Shown in pieces: positions 45,501-57,786 of a stretch of 64,000 nt of DNA (its first letter is position 1; every line of letters begins with the position of its first letter). Below the pieces are notes generated by a model. That model saw only the letters and a list, made by a program, of their open reading frames with translations. It was not told the DNA's origin and searched no databases. This DNA comes from Pelecanus crispus (lineage: Eukaryota > Chordata > Aves > Pelecaniformes > Pelecanidae): the NCBI RefSeq assembly GCF_030463565.1, contig NC_134649.1, forward strand, positions 2,301,001-2,365,000, in the 5' to 3' direction. The translations under genes and the position numbers were made by a program.

Positions 45501-48500
45501 ACATTTAAACCTCCTTTTCTCTGCCTTGTACAATAGACCTTGGCACCATTTCAACTGTTTACTCCGGTAATTAACAGCACTGATACCACAACAATTACAA
45601 CTCCTACAATCTTAACACAATAATGCTATGAATTAGTGAGAGCTAATGGCTGGAAGGTATAGTGGTTCCAGACTGCGAGATCTGTGCATTTTTAGAATAA
45701 AATAAAAGGTACAAACAGCACGCTTGCGGTAGACAATGATTACCTAGTAATTAGTTTACACAAAGCTTCCTATTTAATGGCAAAACGCTGTAATTAACGC
45801 GTGACAGAAAATCAAAGGGTACTTTGTAAGCATATGAAAAATTAACACTGCAGGCCTATAGCTTTATGTACTGATTAGAAGCATATTAAATCAATAGGAC
45901 ATACAAACCAACAGCTTGCATATCTGATTATTGCAAGTCTTAGGAACGGATATCATGGCTTTAATTTAACCAAGGGATACAATTATCACGCTTTATTTTA
46001 CTTAGGGTTTAAGAATCACCTGAAACATCACTATGGCAGCTACGTAGATATATTAATAAGCCGGGTAAGAGCACTACAGTCTGTTCGCAGGTACAGCGAA
46101 TATTTAAACTATTTACGATATACTGTTGACAAAGCGCTGCCCATACTGGAAACGACCTGCAACTGTATTGCTTTATCAGTAAGCAGGTTCGTTCTTAACA
46201 GTAATCAGGTTCTTTCTCTTTTCCTCTTAAAGACCGTATCAGTTCAGAGAAATTTTAAAAGCCCGTCAAAATGCTGTAAATGCATTTTCTGTGTATCTGT
46301 CAATGTTTCCGGCCCTCTTCAGGCTGAAAAAATTACCACACCTGCAATCGCATGCGTACAATAACAGCAGCAGCAAAGCCTACTTGCTTAAGAATCCCCT
46401 CAAGTAGACTTTAGGTGTTACACTAAGACCGATTCAATTGCTTGCAATTTATTCTGGTTTCAGTAATACCTGTAGCGTTGCCCTAGAACAAAGCTGGTGG
46501 CGTTACAAGAGGTGATCAGAGTGGTGAAAATGAGAATGGGTAGCAGAAAAGGAAAAAGCAGCATTAGGAAGCTATACTGCTCAAAGACAGTCAGAAACGA
46601 TAGCGTGCTGGCAATGCCATGTTTCTAAAAATTACGTCTTTGACAGTATTACGGTTGGTTTTATTTTGACTTGTTTATAAACATATGCTCTTTACTCTGA
46701 ATTCCTTACTTCAGTAAAGAAACAAGATGCGGTATGTAAGCTTCAGCTTTCTTATAGCGAATGCAGTTCACTCAACCAGTAAAAAATTCTCACCACTATT
46801 CCTGATTTTCAGATAATCAGAAAGTTTATCTAATTACTTCTTACAGGACTTTTGAAAGTTGATGAAAAAAATTTAAAGGAACAGCCAGCGTTTTGCAGCA
46901 TTTTCTCTTGGCCTTTGAAACTGTAATTTCCCAATAGCAATCAATGCAAAATCCAGCAACCAGTGTCTGAATATTGCTTTATGCACCTCAGACTGAAAGT
47001 TGGATTTTCTGGATTTGTCACCTTTTGAAAAGATTTTGATTTCCTCTTATGCATTTTAGCAAATTAACCACGATAGAGTCTATAAGGAAAAGAAACCGTG
47101 GCAAAATACTGTGACACAACTGGAGGCAGGAAGATTCAAACACTCTACCATTTAAAACAGTAGGCTGCCCAAGCGCATTAAATAGCTTTTTTCTTCTACA
47201 ACAGATATCTGATGGAGAGTTTTGAAACGGTTGTCTAGCTATGGCCAATTGTAATGGCTTATTGAGGAATATTTGTTGCTTGTTTTTCTGTGTCTTGTTC
47301 TATTCTTGTATTTTCAGCTCTTTTCTTCTTGATCCCCACTTTTATCCTTTTTTTTGTCTTCAGTCTGACCTCCGTTATCTTTAGGAGTACTGACAGGTAA
47401 ACTCACATCGTGTTGCTGGTCCTGGTGGTTAATTAAGAGTCACAGTGTAATAAAAGTTAATTCTAAAATTAATTTGACTATTAATGTAATCTAGTGATTT
47501 AGATACTATTTAGAGTTCTATACTTAGACAAGAGGGCAGGATCTCTGCATACTCCCGTATTATTTTACATAAAAGGGGACTGTTAAAAAAGGCAACGCTA
47601 GCAGGAAGGTGATGTTATCCTTCTTCTAAAAGGGAAGAGGACTGCAAGCGTTGTGAGAGTTTGAGGTGGCAGTTTGAGTCCCAAGATTCAAAGTCAGAGA
47701 CCAGGAGGCATCGCAGACTTTGACAGCCTGGTGTCTGTTCAAAAACAAACAGAAGGCATTATATATACTGCGTAGCCCACTTCAGCTTGAATTCTGAGTG
47801 GGCATCTGAGCATCTTTCTTCAAGGTCATGAGAGTGTGGCTGTATAAGGTCTGCTTAGCCCCGAACCTTGTCTCTGACAGCGGTCACACGTGGATGCCCA
47901 GGAATGTCTGAAGACAGAGCAAGCATATCCATTCCCCAGATACTCTCCCAGCCTCCAACAATTCGTAGCTCGGAACCCTTCTAAGCCAGAGAGCGCATCA
48001 GCGATAACAGTTAAGAGTTTCCTCTTCCATGCATTTATACAGTCTCCCAGCTAGGGTCCATATAAGTATAGGTGGGGTTTTCCAAAAACGGAACTGCTGA
48101 CTTTCAACAGGAGTGAGATGCCCAGCTTCTTAACACACTTTGGAATACCATATAGTCGTAAGTATTATGGGTATCTTTCCCTAGATATTCCTAACAGGCC
48201 CAATTGTTCTATTGTTTTTTCACTTACTCCAGTAGTAGCAGAACCACATTTGTTGCTATGCATGGACTAACTGAAGCTTGAATCGGTACAGAAAATAGGT
48301 TGGAAAATCTTGGTAGAATAGCATAAGAGCATTTCACGCAGCACACCTGCCTTACATGCATATATTAAACAGTTAAAAATCTATGAATTTATTTGCTCCC
48401 TACAACAGTCATTCACATTGCAAGATGCAATTAAACTGCTAAGGTGTCTCAGCACTTACTGATGATTTTGTGCATAACTGGAGCCAGATCCCGATACTCT

Positions 48501-50903
48501 TTTTCACACTGGAGAATGTCTCCACAAATGGCCTCACAATTGCCAAATGCGCACTTGTGGAGGCAGCAGTTCTCTTGATATTGAATATCATTAGAATCCG
48601 GGCCTCAGGATGAAATTTTTTATATGCTGACAAGACTTCAGCAGCGCACAGTAGGACGAAGGCCTTACAGAGGCATTCAGCATAGCTTGTGAATTCTACC
48701 CTTTATGCAGTAGCAAAATAATTGTTCAGATAACTCAGATGCTGCATTAAGTTAACAAGGTAAAATACGTCGATAATCCTGTCCCGCACTTTTGTTTGCC
48801 CTATGTTACGTTTGAAATGAGGAATCTAAAATCAGTCTCATTTTTAGATGGAATAGCTTTTTTACACAGTTCAAACTCACAAACTACATTATTTTGAATC
48901 TGTTGCCTACTACATACCAATGAGAAAAATCTGTGTATCGTGTCTTAAACTGCTATGCAAATGATGCTATTTGTAAGTATTAACATAATTTAGTGCTTAC
49001 AGTCATATTCTCATTTCTAATAATTCTACCAGAATGGAGAGTCTTTTCACTGTACTCTTAGCCTGCAGGATAGTCTTTCATCAAGAAGCTGAATTTTTTA
49101 ATAACCTGCCAGCATACGTTTTGTATGTGGCAGCCTATGCCGATGACACAATGTCTTCATTATCAAAAGAAACAGGTCTACATACTGTAATAGGACATTA
49201 AAGCATGCCTGTGCTCATAAACTAATGCTTTGATGTTTAAATGCGTATCATTGCAATGGTATTCCTTAACAAAGGATGATTTTAATCCTCTGCTCTCAAT
49301 GGTAATACTCAGTGGAGACTGCAATTCATTATGTATAAAAAAGGTCTCCTGTTCTACAAAAGAGAGCTAAACTCAAAATGCAGAAAAATTTGAACACACA
49401 TATTCAAACAAGACGTTCAAAATGGCAGCAAGTTTCACGCTTTGCCAAAGCCCACTTTAATACTGGTCTGGATTAAAGAAAAGAAAGGTAGTTATCGCTG
49501 CGTCTTTTGCGCAGAGTCACTTAGCCATAAAAGAATTAAAAAGGCACAGAAACAGGAACACTAAACACTAAGCCTGGGTAATACCACTTACATAGGGAAT
49601 ATATACCAGTGAAGAACCAGACTTGGTGAACCATGTCTTCTGCCCCACCGACTCGGAGGGTGGGAGCAGGATCTGGATATGTTTTTGGCTTTATGTCCCA
49701 GAGCTCAGCGGGCAGAAAATGCTTCCACCGGGCTGGCTCTCCGGTGTTCGACTGTAGACTGCTCAACTTGCGCAGGAGTGAGGGATCTTTAGCAGATCAG
49801 AGAAATTAGCCCTTCAGCTTTCTATGATAAGCTCTATTTTATAATGTGGAATTATTTTGCAGTTGTCAAATGCAACAGAACTGTAATCAGCACAATTTGA
49901 AATTTTAATATACAATATAATTCAATCAAACAAAAATTTCAAACCAGTTTTGATTGAATTAAAAAAAATCAAAAGAGCTGTAATGAGTAGTTTATGTAAA
50001 TTGAACAATTCTTTCTGGATACATTCCTTCTGGCTTTAAAACCATTACATTAGGAATGAATTTGGCACAATATACAGAAATATCAAATGCTTATTGAAAT
50101 TAACACATTTAAATACCAATGAATATTTAAACTACAAATAGTTCTCTGAATGCCAGAACTAATGAAGTCTAGTTTCAGATGGATTTTTCTACGGTTGAAA
50201 TGTATCATTTTACAGCCTCTCTCAATCATGTGGTTTCTTAGGAATCCACTAGCGCATGAGTTCATGCTATACTGTTTCCCTCAGTTAAGTATTTAAAAGG
50301 TCTCTCTCCTTACCTAAACACCCACTGTCATGAAACATGCAGGAGTCTAATGGTCTCCGAGACCTCAAGTGTTCTGTCTTACACAGATGAGAACAGCTAA
50401 CAGGTTTGAAAGTTATTAGTGAGGAAAAATGTACAGAAAAAATAATCCTTAGAAAGTCAGTTTAAAAACTAAGCAGTTCGTATGTGGTTTCAACTTGATC
50501 AGTATCGTTCGAGTATATTAGTCCAACATTTCCATTCCAATAATTCCAAGTTGCTATGTAGATATAAGGGTCTACCACCTATATACTTTCATTTATACGT
50601 GTTGTCAATTTGCATAAAAAGAGCTATGTAAAATTTGCAGATGATTGTATGTGACGGAAATGTTGTAACACCCAACTTAGTCCCCGGCTGGATGTCAGGC
50701 ATTCATTTATATTTTGGAATACTTAGCTGTTTTATTTGAATTACTGTTACCTATTACTGTGTACAAGTTAGTCTGGAGTCTGTAATATCAACTCTTACCG
50801 ATGCCTTAAAATGAAAGCTCAGAGAAAAGATTTACTGTGAGGAAAAACCCCAGCAGACTGTGAAGAAGCCATGACAAAGACACCCTCCTCCTTCGCTACT
50901 TAC
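39527..50903 (-). other. Large IQCH intron (11.4 kb)
   Basis: It contains A homopolymers at 39,619-39,639 (21 bases), about 40,501-40,519 and 44,178-44,198 (21 bases). The rest is mostly unremarkable AT-rich DNA. A coding-like, cysteine-rich segment at 48,460-48,603 is described separately. Flanking exons are both phase 0 and join correctly without further exons. Confidence 0.7.
48460..48603 (-). other. Unexplained coding-like, cysteine-rich segment
   Basis: 144 bases bounded on the minus strand by CCTGAG (weak acceptor) and a strong donor GTAAGTGC. The frame between them encodes 47 residues with six cysteines: ...YQENCCLHKCAFGNCEAIC, then GDILQCEKEYRDLAPVMHKI. If it is an exon it is phase 1 at both ends. 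It cannot join the neighbouring IQCH exons, which need phase 0. A second frame over the same stretch and about 140 bases upstream is also open. It may be a frameshifted pseudogene remnant, an exon of an unknown transcript, or chance. I do not recognise the protein. Confidence 0.25.
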
Positions 50904-51095
50904 GTGTGCCCGCTTCTTACGCCATATCTCAGGGCTGTATCTCTGGCGTTCCTTTTGAACCCAGTGGTAGCATTTCAAATGCGAAATAATATCACAATAG
51001 GCAGTGCCATTGCCTCCAGATTCATCATTCACTTTAAACAACCAGCGCCGCACTTCCATATTTTCAATGATGAGCTGGCTGAGAACGCTAATCAT
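50904..51095 (-). CDS. IQCH: IQCH internal exon (EVRRWLFKVNDESGGNGTA)
   Basis: 192 bases, 64 codons, phase 0 at both ends. It opens MISVLSQLIIENMEVRRWLF, followed by KVNDESGGNGTAYCDIISHL, then KCYHWVQKERQRYSPEIWRK and KRAH. The acceptor TTGCTCCACAG and donor GTAAGTAG are both strong. Joined to the next exon the protein reads ...[15 protein letters not shown]. The acidic-glycine segment DESGGNGTAYCDI is probably a conserved loop of the ATP-grasp-like region. Confidence 0.95.
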
Positions 51096-53054
51096 CTGTG
51101 GAGCAACGACACAAAGATGTTTTGCACTATGACAAAATTAAATTGTTCTTCAATTCAGACTTCCAGTTCTCAAATATTTGGACTTGAAATTTATTTTCTA
51201 AATACGGTTTCTTTTTCTTAGAGATGCTTGTGTTGTTACAGTTATCTTCGATACATAGCAAAAGCAACCTTGACAATTTTTTGATGAAGAATCTATGGCC
51301 TTCATCCTGTACTTGAGTCCACTCGCGCAGACTACCGAATAGCAACTGAGCACCTTGGGCGGTCGGTGAAGCTGTGTTCTGCAGAGAGAAATTTGCCTGT
51401 CCAGGCTTTTTTGTCTGATCAGGATCTTAGGTTTTGGATAATCAGTACTGCTCAATAAATGTTTGTGACAGGGAACAACATGGGACGGACTACACTATTT
51501 GCAAAATCTGAGAAACAATTGTGCCAGATTCTAACACCAGCCAAAACATCTGTGAAATTTTCCTACTGGAGAGTGCATTATATGGTTATAAATGTACAAA
51601 GGAGTTACCAGGCAGGCTTTATAAAAATGCTAATTATTTATTTGTGTATGTACACAGATTTAAATGGCTTTAAAATGTCTTTTGCCCAGCTGGTGTAGGA
51701 TGCAATTAGCTTCTTAGAAACTGCAAATGCCTTTGAACCTGGTAAAAGTATTGTCAGATCTTGTTGCATTGGCTAGAGCCTTCTACATTTTTACATAGTA
51801 ATTTTTGGGACTTTTGTTTCTTTTTTTTATTGTTGACCTAAAATACAATTACATGTGTGTTCCAGATGCTGTTATTTGTGGCTTTTGAGAATCGCATAAA
51901 TGTGTTTTTCTTGATGACTCCCCTACAGTAATGAAAAGGATCAATAATATTATAGGGACTGTAGCAATCATAAAGAATTAGGCGCTATCTTTAAGTGAAA
52001 ATTGAATTGTGATTTAACATAGTGTCACCTTGCTTTGATTATTTAACCTAAAAATGTCGATATTTCATACAAGCAAACAACAGAAGGAGAACTTCCATAA
52101 CACTGTAGTATGAATCAAAAGTATTAAATTCACGGAAATTATTTAACAATAAATCAAACAGTTGATTTTCAGATCATTGATCACATATTTATTTCATCTG
52201 CTATAGAAGTTGCAATGTGTTTGTGTAGTTTAGATTGTCTTCGGTGTTAAAGGTGATTAATAAAAAGCAAAGCAATGTGAAAAGCCTCTCTAAGAAGTAG
52301 GAATACATACAAACCTGATTATTTTCCTGGTGAGATGTATGAGATGTAGCACCACCATAAAAATATCATTTATAAAAAAAAAATCAGTAAGAAGATCATA
52401 CTTAGACATATCATTGCAAATTGCAAAATCAGTTTAGAGAATGAAATACTGAGGCACTGAGTGCAAAATAAACATACGTAAACTGAACACAGTACAGAAA
52501 ACTCTTGCGCCTTGTAAGTTCAGTTTAGTAATAGCTTTTGCTTTTCTTACTGGTCATGCTAACAAGAAAGGTGAATTTAGCAATGATAAGGCAGATACAA
52601 GGTAAAACTTCAGTTGCAGGTATGCTCAGTGAACCTCCATTTGAATAGGCTGACTTCCTAAGTGGAAGACATTTTCCCTTCATCAAATACTTAATTTTCC
52701 CAGAAATCCCTGTTCTATTTTCAGTCACTAGTAAAACGCCTGTTAATCTCACCGAGGCCATGACTTCATCCATGGAGCAGCAACACAAACTGAAATAACT
52801 GGACCAAATGCCCTTATCTCTTCTCAAGAAAGACCATAAAGAATACCAGAACAATTGTATTGCTTCCTGACTAGGATACAAATTGCATTTAATTGGTCAG
52901 AGAGCGCCAAAAAAGAACCCAACCTCATCCATGATTTAATCACACCCAGTTAGGGTCTAATCAATACAGTCATTGCAACGGCACAAAGTTTGCATCCTAT
53001 CAAGTGAAAACAGGCATCTGCGCGTCGACGCATCCCAGACCACATCCTGCTTAC
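51096..53054 (-). other. IQCH intron, nothing recognised
   Basis: 1.96 kb between two in-phase exons. A 118-codon open frame at 52,525-52,881 (minus strand) is not required by, or in phase with, the IQCH reading frame. No repeat is recognised. Confidence 0.65.
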
Positions 53055-53327
53055 CTGCTCAGTGTTGAAGATGTCAGATTCTCCAGGAGGGGTTGGCACA
53101 CAGGCGCTGGCAAAAATTCGTTTACTTCCAGACTTGGTACTATAGAGATGAGCCACTTCTGGCACCGAGCCTAATATAGGCACATTTAGCATGTCGGCCA
53201 CCGCTAAATCATCTTTGTGGGGAACCCCTCCAATAATGTAGGCATCTCTGCTCTGGATAAGAATTTTTATTCTTTTGATCGTCTTGGGACTGTACTTCAG
53301 CTGAGTGGCTAGGCACATGTGATGCTT
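53055..53327 (-). CDS. IQCH: IQCH internal exon (ATP-grasp-like N-lobe segment)
   Basis: 273 bases, 91 codons, phase 0 at both ends. It encodes [20 protein letters not shown], then a strand and glycine turn [20 protein letters not shown], then [20 protein letters not shown] and [20 protein letters not shown], ending NTEQ. The order of a YIIGGV strand, a helix, NVPILGS and a TKSGSKRIF segment resembles the pre-ATP-grasp and N-terminal ATP-grasp parts of carboxylase-like proteins (inference). The acceptor is TTTATACAG and the donor is CAG/GTAAGC. This is the exon most diagnostic of IQCH. Confidence 0.97.
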
Positions 53328-56300
53328 CTGTATAAAGATAACATTATTCTTGTTAAAAGGTGTTCTTTTCTATTCCATGAACCTAATTTATAATGTTGCA
53401 CACAATAAATACATTATTAATAGCAGGCTGGGTTATGACCTATCCTGTAGCTAAGCAGTTTAAATTGATAAAAGCTGTTGGGGTGAGGCTCCATAATCGT
53501 GCACATCTTTAGTGTGTTGGAAATGGGCTCACTGGGAATAGAACTAATTACTACACATCTGTATTTATTTGATCCATGCGGAATTATCCTTCTGTCAGTC
53601 GGCAGAGAGGCTGGTGGCCTTTGGATAATAGTGATTCATCTCAGCAACACTTCTGGCATGGTTTAACTCTAAAGCTCCTAAAAATCAATACAAAAATGAA
53701 GAAAAACCCCTATAGCAGGGAATGTATTTCACTGTACAGTTCAGCAGTATTTTAAGCGATTCCCTGAGAATAAAACACTTTGATTTACAAAAACTTTCAC
53801 CGATCACATTAAATTACTGGGGATATACATTTCCATTACACAGTAGTTCTGATAGCTACTGTAAACGCACCTGCAGAGTACTCGGGGAGAGAGTAGTATT
53901 TTTGCTGCTGTTTGAACTACAAGGGTTTCAACTTTTTGGGAGGAATTTTTCATTTCTTCTGAAAAAGAAGATCTATTGCTGAACAAGCTGTTCATGACAG
54001 ATGCTATAACCTCTAAATTTAAACTAAGAACATTAGTCGTGGCAGGTGAAACCTCAAAAATATTTTCTACAGCATATCCTATGCATGGCCTGCAGATAAC
54101 CCAATTATCGTTCTGAAGGTATAGACAGAGGTGCACTGAGGTTGAGACAGATGGGGATGGACATCATGCAGAAATAATACAAGAGACATCCACTGCAATA
54201 GATCGCCATAAACAAATCAGAATCGTAACAAGAAAAGCTTCTTCAGAGATTTCATCTAATTTAGACCCTAGTAAGGGAAGTACTCCTTTTCAGGCTGGCC
54301 TAAATACTGGATTTGCTGGGGATTTCCAGGACTGGAGAACCCAGAATGTTTTCCTTCAAAGTCCTTGGATGGTCCTTCACAGGGGCTGAAGTATAAATCC
54401 TGATTCTACTACTTGGATGGGGATGATGGTGGATAAGGAGATGGGGGAGCCCCTGGAAGTGGACAAAAGGAATCCCCTCTTGTCAAGTCCTCAGTGCTTT
54501 CTCATACCAAACACACACCAAGAAGTGCCCAAGTCTCTCTGTAAAGGAGCCAGACATACTGCAAGGAGAGTGAGGATATACGTCGGAGAAATGAGATACT
54601 CTTCAAAGTTCTAGTAGGAAAAAGGGGAGTCACAGAAGGATAAGGGCAAAAAGAACAACAAACAGCTCTCCTGGAGTCTTTTTCCTTCCATCAGTTTTAA
54701 AACTGAGACTCTTAACATTGCAATTAATTTGTTTCCTTTCTCTTGAGCACCGGTATAAAAGCAGGGAGATGGCCCGTTCTGTTGGGCTCGTGGCGGAGTT
54801 CTGCCACGTAGAGAACAGGATCAATTTCCAGCCCCGGTCACTCGCTCCCTGGGGCCACGAGTGGTGATGTAGGGACGAGATTTGCTTTGTGTCTCTCAAT
54901 AATGGATTTTACAGTTAATTAAGGAGTGCAGGAAGCAGGCTGTAAAATCTAGTTCATTCCTGCTTTGAGAGTGGTATAGCTGCCATGATATATAGTAGTG
55001 CGAGTGAAAGCAGGTAAAAGCAGGAGAACAGAGGAATCCTGAGAATTCCAGCACGAAACTGCACAGAATAGCGGTTAGTAGGTTAACCAAAAGGCTAGTT
55101 CTTGGTTCTCAAGCCTGTTGATTTTTTTTTTTTTTTTAAAAACTTCTCAAGATCAGAGAAGCTGACCTTGGCATCAGCCTCACCATGACGAGCAAAGCTA
55201 CCACGATGCTGTTTTGATACGCTGCTAGCTGAGAATAAGGAGAGCGTAGCCCTTTGTTAGGGGTGTTTCACATGGCACTGGAGGCACTGAGTCACAAGAG
55301 GTCATTCTAACAGCAGCCAGCCGCCTAAGGACAACGGCACGTGGACACCCTTTCCTCACAGTCTCTCTCTGCCTCCCCCCTGCAGACACCAACAAGCACA
55401 GGTCTACCTGCATCTGGGTGTCTTTTCCACAGGTTTTCCTTCCACCCAGTTCCATCCAAATAGCAAGGAAACTGGCCAAGGCTGATTTGTGCTTCTAGAA
55501 TTTCTCTAAGGAGCCTGCTAAGGTGGCCTTCAAGCCAGACTTTCATATACTAGGAATAACTTTAGATATGTTAGGTACAACAAAAGCTTTTTATTAAATA
55601 ACCCAGAAGACGCACGCTTAAAAAGAACCTATACACTTCTAACCCTTTCACAGACAAAATGACAGCTAAATCCACAGTCACTGAAGCTGGTGGGTGACTA
55701 GGATCAGTTACGAGCATAGATTCTTCTCCACACAAAAGATACATTTCTTGGACACGTTAGCTAATAGATGGTAAAGAACATACGCTTAATGAAAACAAGG
55801 GAGTTTGAGGATTTTGCATATAAACAGATGCACCACACTGAGCAGCCAAGGGTATACCTCAACCTGGTATCCTGTAAAACCTGTGATTTCTGATGGCACT
55901 TGGCACTAACACACTTCTCGGCATTCCACAACCCGGTGAGCGGCGCGATCCACGCCCATGGAAGAACTGTGTAGCCCTTGTAACTAAGGTTAGCCCCCGA
56001 CATCAGAGCATGTAAACGTCTCCCAGTAAATCATAGCTGCATAAGAAATTTTCACAAAGCTGTTTGCTCTTCATAAGAGCAGATTTTCACAAAGCTTTTT
56101 GCTCTTTTCTTTCTGGAAAAGAAGCTTTGTTTGGAATATTTTGACAGAAATGGAAGAGTGAAGGCTATACACAAGAGATGCGTGCCTGAAAACAACCTGC
56201 TTTTACATTAAAACTACTTCACCCAAATCACCACAACCAAAATCATCCACGAAAGACATTTTCCATTCCTGGACAGCCTGCCCATGTTTAGCAGCACATC

Positions 56301-57610
56301 TTTTATCCATAATATGATGTGTTTTAGATGATACTTTTAGCGTGTTTTATGTAGAAGACTTCTTAAAGCTTCTGATATTTGGTAGTTAGTACTGGAAAAA
56401 TAACCCAGTATCCGGTGAAAAAACAGCTGCAATTGCCAAAGTGCAATTGAGAGGAAAAAGGCCCAGCGCAGGCAGCTGATTCCTGTAGGTTTCCAGTATT
56501 CAGATAAAAGGACAATACTACAGAAAAGGCAGCTCCGAAACACACAAATATCATCTCGGTGCCTTTCTCCAACTGCACAGAAAACAGAACACGTTCGTAT
56601 CTACAGAATTCATGTTAGCTATGGCAAAACTCTCAGACAGCTCTGGCTCAGGGGTCCCTCCCTGTACAGCAAAAGAGCTGAGCTCTTTTCTCACAGAGGT
56701 GTTTTCAGACTGTTTCAAAGAAATGGATTCATACATGTACGCAAGTGTTTTGCTGAACAGTACGCTACTACAGAACCCGACACACTTACGACATATAAAA
56801 AGCTTCTTTACCTTCCGAAGCCATCAGTTTCAATCAGCATATGGTATAACAAATACTTGTTCAACAAAATAACTACAAAAGGTTTATTAATATATATCAA
56901 AACCAGGAGCAGGGCTTCAAGCATAGACCCTAGAGATATAAACGTACCGCAAAATTTCATAAAAATCAAATCTCAGCTAAGACACCGTGGCCTTAAGACA
57001 CTGTGGACTTAATAGTTACAATATAAAATTATTCTCCACTGTAACGAATCTTCACTGCACCACATTATTTTCAGAAACACCGTATGTAGTGTACATTCAT
57101 TAAGGCCTCTTTTTAGAGCATGCTTTAGCACGTCTAATCTTTTCGATTTAAACTGACTTGACAGGTTTGGAACTAATATTCCTGTGTTACCTAACCTAAG
57201 TAGTTTTAAGTGCTGTTCTTTAAGAAGTTCTGCATTGGATTTAATTGCAAGAAGCACTGCAAACACATGAATGATTGAATGCTGGGCTGCCCAGAGACAA
57301 AGTTGGAGTAATAAGAATGGTTTATTGCTAGGATTTGCTTAGAGATATAAATCTATCAAGTTCCCCGTCTCAAGCATATAGTAAGAAGGGACAGTGGACT
57401 ACAAATAGCCAATATAGGACTATCTCAACTAAGTCTATAAAGCTAAACCGGGATATTTATTTCCAATGCTCTAACTAGTAGTCTAATCAGTAAAGCCCTT
57501 AAACTTGCAATAATATTTCACTGATGTGTACCAGAGCGTTACAAGTTATAAAATTTCCAATTTAATTTTACTGCATCCCTCAAGCTGTAGTAATTAGAAG
57601 ACAAACTCAC
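53328..57610 (-). other. IQCH intron with possible LTR remnant
   Basis: 4.3 kb. A TATA-bearing GC-rich block at 54,690-54,925 may be a solo LTR. A T run lies at about 55,122-55,137, and a 35-bp direct duplication at 56,048-56,117. No exon is seen. Confidence 0.65.
54690..54925 (+). mobile_element. Possible solo LTR remnant of an endogenous retrovirus
   Basis: On the plus strand a TATA-like GGTATAAAAGCAGG at about 54,750 is followed by a GC-rich block of about 100 bases (GGGCTCGTGGCGGAGTTCTG, then CACTCGCTCCCTGGGG). It ends in CTCTCAATAATGGATTTTAC, which resembles a degenerate polyadenylation signal. This layout matches bird ERV LTRs as I know them. No internal viral genes, clear TG...CA ends or target duplications are visible, so the call is tentative and the boundaries are approximate. 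Confidence 0.35.
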
Positions 57611-57786
57611 AGGGAAGCTGTTTATAGCTTCAGGGGTGAGAATTTTGAACCTGTCCTGCAGGTCACCCATGTCCTCGGGGTTCCCAGATCTAACAGCTGC
57701 CTGCAGACCCAGGAGTTTATTGTAATACTGCAGTAACTCCTCACTCAGATGAAGGGGGCAGATGTAGATGACGTCCACGTTGGCAT
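57611..57786 (-). CDS. IQCH: IQCH internal exon ([20 protein letters not shown])
   Basis: 176 bases: two bases complete an aspartate codon, then 58 codons follow. The peptide reads [20 protein letters not shown], then [20 protein letters not shown], then [18 protein letters not shown]. The strand-helix pattern and the LLGLQAAV segment are typical of IQCH as I remember it. The acceptor CCTTTGTTTTAG and the donor CCT/GTGAGT are clear. After splicing, SFP is followed by [10 protein letters not shown] of the next exon. Confidence 0.96.

Noticed and set aside
52525-52881. 118-codon minus-strand frame in an IQCH intron
   Set aside because: The exons on either side (53,055 and 51,095) already join in phase 0 and read as continuous IQCH. 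The frame has no convincing acceptor and no recognised similarity.
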